64,000 nt of DNA, from the NCBI GenBank assembly GCA_016790965.1, contig JAEUNZ010000030.1, forward strand, positions 1-64,000, given 5' to 3'. Shown one piece after another: positions 57,325 to 64,000 of this stretch (positions within the stretch are counted from its first letter, which is position 1; each line of letters begins with the position of its first letter). This DNA comes from SSSZ01 sp016790965. Lineage in GTDB: Bacteria > Pseudomonadota > Gammaproteobacteria > Burkholderiales > Rhodocyclaceae. The notes beneath the pieces are model-generated. The model did not search any database, was not told the DNA's origin, and was given only the letters and a program-made list of their open reading frames with translations. Made by a program: the position numbers and the translations under genes.

Positions 57325-59109
57325 ATGCGCTCGACCGCCCTCCTGCTCGCCTGCATCCTCGCCACAGCCACCGGCCCCTTGCGCGCCGATACCGACGAAA
57401 AGCTCCTCGCTGCCGGCACCAACCCGGCCGACTGGCTCACCTACGGCCACGGCTACGCCAACCAGCGCTACGCGGGGCTGACCCAGATCCATCGCGGCAA
57501 CGTGGCCCGCCTGGTGCCCAAATGGATCTACCAGACCGGCGTCGACGGTACCTTCCAGACCAATCCCATCGTCGCCGACGGCACGGTGTACCTCACCACG
57601 CCCCGCAACCACATCGTGGCGCTGGACGGCGCGACGGGCGAGGTGCGCTGGAAATACACCCACAAGATGGCGACGGACACCCTCTGCTGCGGCACCCACA
57701 ACCGCGGCCTGGCCATCGGCTACGGGCGGCTCTACGAGATCACCGCCGACGGCCGGCTGATCGCCGTGGACCGCGACAATGGCAAGCTGGTCTGGGATGT
57801 GCCGGTGGTCGACCCGGCCAGCGGCGCCCCCGACGCCCCGCAGCAGGTGCGCGACATGGCCAGCCTGCCCAAGGCAGAGACCGCTAAATGGAGCCGCTTC
57901 GCCGGCAACATGGCGCCCCTCGTCTATGGCGGGCTGGTGATCGTCGGCACCACCGGGGCCGGCTACACCAACGTCTTCGCCGACGACGACGAAAAGGCCC
58001 AGAACGCCTTCGGCCGCGCCGGCCCGCGCAGCGGCATGCGCGCCTTCATCTCGGCCTACGCGGCGGATACCGGGCAGCTCGTCTGGCGCTGGTATTCCAC
58101 CAAGGACCAGGGCTGGGAGGGCCAATTCGTCAGCCATACCGCCCTCGGCGACCCCCTGGACCGCGACCTCGCCACCGAGCGCGCCAATGCCGAGAAATAT
58201 CGCGACGCCTGGAAGCGCGGCGGCGGCTCCATCAGTTCCTCGCCGGCCCTCGACCCGGCCCTGGGCCTGCTCTACTTCGGTACCGGCAACGCCGCCCCCT
58301 ACGCCGACCTCTACCGCCCGGGGGACAACCTCTACACCGCCTCACTCATCGCCCTGGACGTCAAAACCGGCGCCCTGCGCTGGTATCACCAGGTCACGCC
58401 CCACGACATCTGGGGCTACGACCTGGCCGCCTCGCCCATGCTCATCGACGTACCCACCCCGGCGGGCAAGGTGCCCGGCGTCGCCCTGGTCACCAAATCG
58501 GGCTGGATGATGTTCTTCAACCGGGCCACCGGCGAAGTCATCCGTCGCTCCGAAGGCTTCGTGCCCCAGACCAAGCTCTTCAAACGGGCGCGGGACGCGG
58601 CGGGCATCATCGCCGTGCCCGGCGAGGCCGGCGGCGCCAACTGGCCGCCCATCGCCTACAGCGGCGAAACCGGCTGGGCCTACGTCGGCGGCAGCCACTA
58701 CCCGAGCCGCTTCACCCTGGAGACCGACGCCCAAGGCAACCCCGTGAACGTGCTCAGTTTTCCCAAGAATGTGGAAACCTACGGCACCCTCAGCGCCATT
58801 GACCCGGCCACCGGCAAACTCGCCTGGCAGCAACGCACGGCCCGCCCCTTCCCCGGCGGCGTCACCACCACCGCCGGCGGCCTGGTTTTCATGGGCGAAG
58901 CCGACGGCCACTTCACCGCCCGCGACACCCGCACCGGCAAGCTCCTGTGGCGCTTCCAGACTGGCGCCGGCGTCAATGCACCGCCGGTGGTCTACGAGCG
59001 CGACGGCAAACAATACGTCGTCGTCGCGGCAGGTGGGAACAAGCTGTTCGACATTCCGCCGGGGAATGCGGTGATTGGGTTTGGGTTGGCTGAGGGGGGC
59101 AGGGAGTGA
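57325..59109 (+). CDS. PQQ-dependent alcohol dehydrogenase-like protein, atypical active site
   Basis: 594 residues with a signal peptide (cleaved near LRA-DT) and an eight-bladed propeller with repeated W-motifs (ALDGATGEVRWKY, AVDRDNGKLVWDV, AIDPATGKLAWQQ, ARDTRTGKLLWRF). The vicinal Cys121-Cys122 pair and the GTGNAAP segment (Asn322) of PQQ methanol/ethanol dehydrogenases are present. However, the motif that usually reads HDxWDxD is HDIWGYD here, with Gly364 at the usual catalytic Asp, and the GGE metal-ligand loop is replaced by an acidic insertion (about 218-240). No cytochrome domain. It may be altered in activity or belong to a less-known subgroup; no pqq genes nearby. Confidence 0.82.
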   Translation: MRSTALLLACILATATGPLRADTDEKLLAAGTNPADWLTYGHGYANQRYAGLTQIHRGNVARLVPKWIYQTGVDGTFQTNPIVADGTVYLTTPRNHIVALDGATGEVRWKYTHKMATDTLCCGTHNRGLAIGYGRLYEITADGRLIAVDRDNGKLVWDVPVVDPASGAPDAPQQVRDMASLPKAETAKWSRFAGNMAPLVYGGLVIVGTTGAGYTNVFADDDEKAQNAFGRAGPRSGMRAFISAYAADTGQLVWRWYSTKDQGWEGQFVSHTALGDPLDRDLATERANAEKYRDAWKRGGGSISSSPALDPALGLLYFGTGNAAPYADLYRPGDNLYTASLIALDVKTGALRWYHQVTPHDIWGYDLAASPMLIDVPTPAGKVPGVALVTKSGWMMFFNRATGEVIRRSEGFVPQTKLFKRARDAAGIIAVPGEAGGANWPPIAYSGETGWAYVGGSHYPSRFTLETDAQGNPVNVLSFPKNVETYGTLSAIDPATGKLAWQQRTARPFPGGVTTTAGGLVFMGEADGHFTARDTRTGKLLWRFQTGAGVNAPPVVYERDGKQYVVVAAGGNKLFDIPPGNAVIGFGLAEGGRE

Positions 59110-59246
59110 TTGCGGGGCCGATAAATCTGAGCTAGCGGAGGCGTGCAACTCGGCCGATGCCGCCTTAAGTCATGGGCCATAAATCGGTCAGCAATCCGTC
59201 GGATTACGTCCCAGTGTTATGCTGTTGATATTCTTGGCAAGAATCG

Positions 59247-59801
59247 ATGCCTGCTTCCATGACCAATCACCTCGACCGCCTTCTGTTTGCCCAAGGGGGC
59301 CAATGCTTCTTCTGCCGTAAGCCCTTGCCGAAAGCCGAAGCCTCCGTTGAACATCTGGTGGCCAGCGCTAACGGTGGCACGAACGACGATGGAAACTGCG
59401 TGGCGTGCTGCAAAGCACTCAACCACCTGCTGGGCTCCAAGTGCATCAAAGAGAAGATGCAGATTGTCCTCAACCAACGAGGCAACTTTCAATGTCCAGG
59501 AAATCTCGGCCAGCAGCCGATTACAGCACCTAGCCCCGGTCACGTTGCCCCCGCACCAAAGCCTGTTCAGGCAATCACCAATGGCGGTTCCTCATCTATA
59601 GACTTGGTTTTGTCAGACTTAAAGAAACGGGGTGCATCCCGGCCACGAAAAGTCTCGACGTTGACCAGTACGATCAAAGCACTACTCAAGCAGCATCAGA
59701 AACCGAATACCGATGCTGAGGTAGAAAGCTTGGTTACCGAGCTTCATAAACGTGGCTGGCTGATCGTTACCGATACCAAAGTCACTTACAAATTAGGGTA
59801 A
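59247..59801 (+). CDS. HNH endonuclease domain protein
   Basis: 184 residues. Zinc-finger type HNH domain in the first 75 residues: CFFCRKPLP, SVEHLVASANGGTNDDGNCVACCKALNHLLGS (Cys pairs, EH, N...N). The C-terminal half is a separate helical/winged-helix-like piece (VLSDLKKRGASRPRKVSTLTSTIKALLKQHQ... VESLVTELHKRGWLIVTDTKVTY), which could bind DNA or a partner. Lower GC than neighbours, likely acquired. No cognate defence or toxin genes beside it. ATG 59259 is an alternative start. Confidence 0.8.
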   Translation: MPASMTNHLDRLLFAQGGQCFFCRKPLPKAEASVEHLVASANGGTNDDGNCVACCKALNHLLGSKCIKEKMQIVLNQRGNFQCPGNLGQQPITAPSPGHVAPAPKPVQAITNGGSSSIDLVLSDLKKRGASRPRKVSTLTSTIKALLKQHQKPNTDAEVESLVTELHKRGWLIVTDTKVTYKLG

Positions 59802-59954
59802 CTGCCGTTCGGACGAATTCCGGCCGGATAGCGGGGTGCAGGTTGTCGGCCTGAACGGTCGTTGGTCGATCACTGGGAATTCGGCTGGTTTGCGCCGGTT
59901 AGCGGTCGCTAGAAACATCCTCCGCCGACACTGTGCGATTCCTCAGAGTTTTGG

Positions 59955-62900
59955 CTAGGCTGCTGCCGATCGATTGGACAGCCATTGCAAAAGCACCTCG
60001 AAAAGCAGTTCGGGTCTGACTGGCTTCGCAATGAAATCATTCATGCCCACATCTTGGCATCGCGCCTTGTCCTCAGCAAAGGCATTGGCGGTCATTGCGA
60101 TGATCGGCGTCTCCTTGCATTGTGCGAGCTGTCGAATACGACGCGTTGCTTCCAATCCATCCATATGCGGCATCTGCATATCCATCAGGATCAGCGCATA
60201 CTGGTTTTCCGCGGCGAGCTTGACGGCCTGCGCACCATCCTCGGCAATATCCGTGATCAGAAAAACATCATCCAGCATAGAGAGTGCGACCTCCCGGTTG
60301 ATCGCCTCGTCTTCAACCAGCAGGATGCGAGTGCCTGCGTAGTCATTTAACAAACGGGCTTCGGCATCAGTGATCACGCTGCCTTCAGTCTCGATCACTT
60401 CACGGGTGCTCTTTTTGAGTCGGACCGTGAACCAGAAGGTACTGGTCTGCCCGGGTACGCTGGTCACTCCCGCTTCTCCGCCCATGATTCGAGCAATTTT
60501 CCGCGTGATCGCCAGACCCAGCCCGGTGCCACCGAATTTTCGGGTCGTTGAATTGTCCGCCTGCTCAAAGGCCGTAAACAGACGAGGGATGGCTTCCGGT
60601 GCGATGCCAATGCCGGTATCGGTGACAGCAAACCTGATCAAGCTACTCTCGTCGCTGTCGTCTTCAAGGTGAATGGCAATCGTGATATTGCCTGCTTCGG
60701 TAAACTTGACTGCATTCGACAGATAATTGAGCAGCCCTTGTTGAATCCGGGTTTTATCGCCCATCAACCCCACCGGCAGCGGAGCTACATTGATGTTCAA
60801 TGTCAGGCGTTTGGAGTGAATCCCTTCCTTGAGCATGTTGGCGACGTTATCGGCAATTTCACCGGGTTTGACCGGCAATTCTTCCAACTGGAACTTCCCG
60901 GCTTCAATTTTTGACAAGTCCAGGATGGCATTGATGGTTTCCAGCAAGTGATGCCCGGCGACTTCAATTTTGTCCAGTTTGTCGGTTTGTTTGTCGGTGA
61001 GTCCTGTACGGCGCAATAGATGGGCCATCCCGGTGATGGCGTTAAGCGGTGTCCGGATCTCGTGACTCATGTTCGCAAGGAAGGCACTCTTGGCAATGTT
61101 GGCTGTTTCAGCCTTCTCTTTGGCCATGAGCAGGTCAGCCGTTCGCTCTTCAACCAGGGATTCAAGATGGTTTCGATAGGCAATCAGTTCAGCTTCAGCG
61201 TTTTTTCGCTCAGTAATATCTTGGACAATGCCGCGCACGCCCACTGCGATCCCATTCGACTCTTTAACCTGCTCGCCACGTGCCAGCATCCAGCCTTTGG
61301 AGCCATTGGTACGCACGAGTTCCAGTTCGAGTTCATACGAGACACCCAATTCCTGACACTGTTGCAGCGCGGTATTCAAGCGCTGCCAGCTATCCGGGGT
61401 AAAGAGCTTTTGACTTTCCGTGTAGGGAGGAATGGGCGCTTCTGGATCAAAGTCGTACATCCTGAACAGCTCTTCGGACCAGGTCACCTGATTGGTTTGG
61501 AGGTTCAGATACCAACTACCCAAATGGGCGATGCGTTGAGCCGCATTCAGCTGGTGCTGACTCTCGCGCAACATGTCCTCGGATTGCTTGCGTTCGGTCA
61601 GATCGCTGATCAATCCATGCCAAACGCTGCCGCCCTCGGCCAGTTCAACACCATTGGATGAGATTCGCATCCAGCGAATTTCACCACGTACAACAAACCG
61701 TCCCTCCCATCGAAATGGCTTGAGCGTCTTCTGAGCGAACTCGTTGGCATGCGTGAGACTGGCCAAATCATCCGGATGAACACAGCGAAAAGCGGCCGAC
61801 ACATCTTCTAGGATGGCTTCAACGGGGACATTGAGGATTTGCGCCATTTGCGGACTGACATAATCGAAACACATGCTGCCATCTGGACAGAACCTGAAAG
61901 CATAGACCCCCCCGGGGATCGTTCGCAGTAGCTGCTCATAACGTTGCTTGCTCCGAAGGAGTTCGTCCGCTGCCTGCTTTTCACCTGTGATATCTCGTTT
62001 TACAGCCACGTAGTGAGTGACTTTGCCATCGGACTGCCGGATGGGGCCGATGATGGCCTGTTCGACATATTCGCTGCCGTCCTGACGCTTGTTGATCAAT
62101 TCGCCGCGCCAAACTTCTCCTTCGCCCAGGGTCTGCCAGAGGCCTTTGAAGGTGTCCTGCGATGTTTTGCCCGAGTGCAGAATGCGGGGGTTTTGTCCGA
62201 GCACGTCCTCTTTGGTGAATCCTGTTGTCCTGACAAATGCCTCGTTCACATATTCGATTTCGGCATCGAGATTGGTGATGACGATACTTTCGGGCGACTG
62301 CTCTACCGCCTGGGCCAGTTTCCTTAGATGAATATCCGTCTCTTTGCGCCGTGTGATGTCGACGTCCATGCAAACAAAGTACACTTCGCCGGCGCTCTCG
62401 CCGGGAATCGGAAATATGGTCGACTCCACCCAGCGCGGTTCGCCTTGTCGGTTGCGTATCGGATATTCGAGTGGTCCTACCGTTTTCCCAGAAAGCTCGA
62501 TTTCACCGAGCAACTGATTGAAAGCAGCGGCTTCCTCGGGCGACATGATCAGCTGGTCGAGTGTTTTGCCCATCGCTTCGTGGGCGGTCCAACCATAAAT
62601 GAATTCTGCAGCATGGTTCCAATAGCGCACGTGGCCATTCCGGTCATACCACTGAATCGCCACGTTTGGCGTATGTTCCAGCGTTGCCTCGAGTTGTGCT
62701 TCGACTTGTTTGAGTTGATCTTCAACCAGCTGACGGGTGGCCATTTCCGCGTAAACCGCCGTCCGGACGTTTTCCAGGAGGCGGGTCTGTGAAATGGTCC
62801 CGACAATTCGATCGTCAGCGTCGACGACCACTGCATACCCGACTTGTTCGGCGACCAACTGCGCCATGACTTCGGCGATGCTCGCGGTATCGGCGAGCGG

Positions 62901-63530
62901 CGTCACCATCGAGCGCATGACCTCGCTGAGTCGGACCGCGCTGCCGTCCTCGTGGCGGGCCAGAACGGTTGGCACCTGATCTTCGGTGAAGAGACCGACA
63001 AACCGTCCATGCTCGGTTACAAGAATACAGCCCCGTCGTTCGCGAACCATAAGATCGATTGCTTCACCGACTGGAACCTCAGGCGAGAGCTGTGGCACGC
63101 TCTGATCGACCAGATCGCGCAGGCTGCGGATGTTCTGGAACAGTTCCATGCCGAGATGGCCGAGAAAGTTGCGCTCGGCGGCCACACCCACGACGAGGCC
63201 ATGTTCATCCAGAACGATCAGATGCCTCAGGCGGGAGAGGCACAGCTGAATATAGGCAGATCGAAAGCCGATCGATCCGGGAATGGCGACCACGGGGGTG
63301 CTCATGAATTCCTGCACGAGTCGATTGCGATCCTGCTTCTGGTGAAGAAGACGAATCAGGTCGCGCTCTGTCAGGATGCCGATCGGCTTCTCTCCATCCA
63401 GTACGATGACGTGGGTGACGTGCTCCACTTTCATCCGTTCGATCATCGCTGCGACCGTGCAAGTCGGTGTGACGGAGAAGACGTGATATTCCATCACATC
63501 GTCTAAACGCAAATTGGCGATCGGAATCAT
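59955..63530 (-). CDS. CBS-PAS hybrid sensor histidine kinase
   Basis: 1191 residues, no transmembrane segment, so cytosolic. Four CBS motifs in two pairs (about residues 8-260), then four PAS/PAC modules (about 285-405, 410-535, 540-665, 680-795; ending in DITRRKE, DITGEKQ, DLTERKQ, DITERKN), a phosphoacceptor box FLANMSHEIRTPLNAI (about 845), HATPase with NYLSNAVKF, DTGIGIA and GGTGLGLAI, and a C-terminal receiver domain (LILMDMQMPHMDG, Lys in IAKPVRPE). CBS pairs often bind adenine nucleotides; PAS modules sense redox, light or ligands. The order suggests integrated sensing of energy state. Upstream lies a LuxR-type gene. Confidence 0.9.
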   Translation of the reverse strand: MIPIANLRLDDVMEYHVFSVTPTCTVAAMIERMKVEHVTHVIVLDGEKPIGILTERDLIRLLHQKQDRNRLVQEFMSTPVVAIPGSIGFRSAYIQLCLSRLRHLIVLDEHGLVVGVAAERNFLGHLGMELFQNIRSLRDLVDQSVPQLSPEVPVGEAIDLMVRERRGCILVTEHGRFVGLFTEDQVPTVLARHEDGSAVRLSEVMRSMVTPLADTASIAEVMAQLVAEQVGYAVVVDADDRIVGTISQTRLLENVRTAVYAEMATRQLVEDQLKQVEAQLEATLEHTPNVAIQWYDRNGHVRYWNHAAEFIYGWTAHEAMGKTLDQLIMSPEEAAAFNQLLGEIELSGKTVGPLEYPIRNRQGEPRWVESTIFPIPGESAGEVYFVCMDVDITRRKETDIHLRKLAQAVEQSPESIVITNLDAEIEYVNEAFVRTTGFTKEDVLGQNPRILHSGKTSQDTFKGLWQTLGEGEVWRGELINKRQDGSEYVEQAIIGPIRQSDGKVTHYVAVKRDITGEKQAADELLRSKQRYEQLLRTIPGGVYAFRFCPDGSMCFDYVSPQMAQILNVPVEAILEDVSAAFRCVHPDDLASLTHANEFAQKTLKPFRWEGRFVVRGEIRWMRISSNGVELAEGGSVWHGLISDLTERKQSEDMLRESQHQLNAAQRIAHLGSWYLNLQTNQVTWSEELFRMYDFDPEAPIPPYTESQKLFTPDSWQRLNTALQQCQELGVSYELELELVRTNGSKGWMLARGEQVKESNGIAVGVRGIVQDITERKNAEAELIAYRNHLESLVEERTADLLMAKEKAETANIAKSAFLANMSHEIRTPLNAITGMAHLLRRTGLTDKQTDKLDKIEVAGHHLLETINAILDLSKIEAGKFQLEELPVKPGEIADNVANMLKEGIHSKRLTLNINVAPLPVGLMGDKTRIQQGLLNYLSNAVKFTEAGNITIAIHLEDDSDESSLIRFAVTDTGIGIAPEAIPRLFTAFEQADNSTTRKFGGTGLGLAITRKIARIMGGEAGVTSVPGQTSTFWFTVRLKKSTREVIETEGSVITDAEARLLNDYAGTRILLVEDEAINREVALSMLDDVFLITDIAEDGAQAVKLAAENQYALILMDMQMPHMDGLEATRRIRQLAQCKETPIIAMTANAFAEDKARCQDVGMNDFIAKPVRPELLFEVLLQWLSNRSAAA

Positions 63531-63611
63531 AGTCGGGACAGGGTGACAGAGCGTTTAGCCGCCGTTGAGGGACATACAATGCACGTCCGGCAAATCAAAG
63601 GCGGAGCACAA

Positions 63612-63624
63612 GTAATTTAATTAC
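63612..63624. promoter_or_regulatory. Palindrome GTAATTTAATTAC
   Basis: A 13-bp palindrome with one central base in the gap between the LuxR-type gene and the hybrid kinase. Candidate operator only; the rest of 63531-63643 shows nothing else. Confidence 0.25.
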
Positions 63625-63643
63625 GCGTCGGAGCACGGAAATT

Positions 63644-64000
63644 CTAGAGCTGGCCGTTGCGAGTCAAAAATGCGATCAATTCGGCATCGCTGTTGAGATT
63701 CAGTTTATTCAGAATCCGCGATCGGTAAGTCGAAATGCTCTTCGGGCTCAGCTTCAGCGCCGCCGCAATACTTGCCTGGCGTTGGCCTTGAGCCAAACCC
63801 CGAAGCACCTCCATTTCACGCGTAGAAAGGGAGTCGAGCTGGTGTTGGACATGGATCGAGGCTTCCTGGCGCGGCGAGAAGGAGTGGGCCAGTTCGGCTG
63901 TTTTCAGATTCTGGTCGAGGGAGGATTTAATTCGCCCGGCCAATCCGCTCAAATTAGCCAGTGCCGCACTTAATTCAGACTGTTTGCGTTGCGCCTCAAG
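63644..64000 (-). CDS. LuxR-type regulator, cut by window edge
   Basis: Only the C-terminal part is inside the window; the frame is open to base 64000. A LuxR/GerE helix-turn-helix is clear: LDSLSTREMEVLRGLAQGQRQASIAAALKLSPKSISTYRSRILNKLNL. In front is a coiled-coil-like helix (ELSAALANLSGLAGRIKSSLDQNLKTAELAHSF). This looks like an output domain attached to a sensor or receiver further upstream. Same strand as the hybrid kinase, so the two probably form a regulatory pair. Confidence 0.82.
   Translation of the reverse strand, partial: LEAQRKQSELSAALANLSGLAGRIKSSLDQNLKTAELAHSFSPRQEASIHVQHQLDSLSTREMEVLRGLAQGQRQASIAAALKLSPKSISTYRSRILNKLNLNSDAELIAFLTRNGQL

Overview
The window looks like chromosome of a GC-rich betaproteobacterium, most likely of the Rhodocyclales (Dechloromonas / Azonexus / Accumulibacter-like). 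This rests on gene order (tgt-yajC-secD-secF; nudJ-like gene followed by mnmA), codon bias, and the dispersed GC-rich repeats; the genus cannot be fixed from sequence reading alone. I see no rRNA, tRNA, CRISPR array, transposase or prophage genes. Most of the window is ordinary, densely packed core genome, with many four-base ATGA start/stop overlaps.

Layout: 0-9 kb holds a 7TM-DISM diguanylate cyclase and, on the minus strand, a heavy-metal RND efflux operon (CzcI-like protein, TolC-type CzcC, a membrane-anchored periplasmic protein, CzcB, CzcA, small periplasmic protein). A 236-bp palindromic repeat sits inside this operon. 9-14 kb is tgt-yajC-secD-secF, followed by a zinc-ribbon membrane protein and a DUF2322-like protein. 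14-19 kb has an 84-bp tandem repeat, purB, a YibF-like GST and an ECF sigma/anti-sigma/secreted-repeat module. 19-26.4 kb has nudJ-like/hypothetical/mnmA on the minus strand, then ilvE, a zinc-finger protein, waaF, an NTF2-like protein, a YheT hydrolase, phosphomannomutase and YbjQ. 26.4-27.9 kb is a small accessory patch: a lower-GC membrane protein and an AAA ATPase pseudogene with three frameshifts.

28-34 kb has alaS and small secreted proteins, the second copy of the 236-bp repeat, ugpQ and ugpB. 33.8-41.4 kb has a membrane protein, a lipoprotein, a histidine kinase and CheY-like regulator pair, rhlE, a PP2C phosphatase and an HDOD protein. 41.4-48.4 kb is a glycolate module (glcD-glcE-glcF, glycerate 2-kinase, hydroxypyruvate isomerase-like protein) with a divergent bacteriohemerythrin behind an FNR-like box. 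48.5-52.8 kb has a cobalamin adenosyltransferase, an XRE-type regulator facing a lipoprotein across a 33-bp dyad, aroG and a radical SAM protein.

52.8-57.1 kb is the regulatory highlight: class I ribonucleotide reductase nrdA-nrdB behind two NrdR-type boxes spaced 31 bp, a sigma70 promoter and a full cobalamin riboswitch with a candidate Shine-Dalgarno-sequestering hairpin. 57-64 kb has a PQQ-type dehydrogenase with unusual active-site residues, an HNH nuclease, a large CBS-PAS hybrid histidine kinase and a LuxR-type protein running off the end.

The most unusual signals are the 236-bp palindromic repeat (two copies, one forming an in-frame extension of a signal-peptide gene), the layered nrdAB control region, and the atypical PQQ protein.
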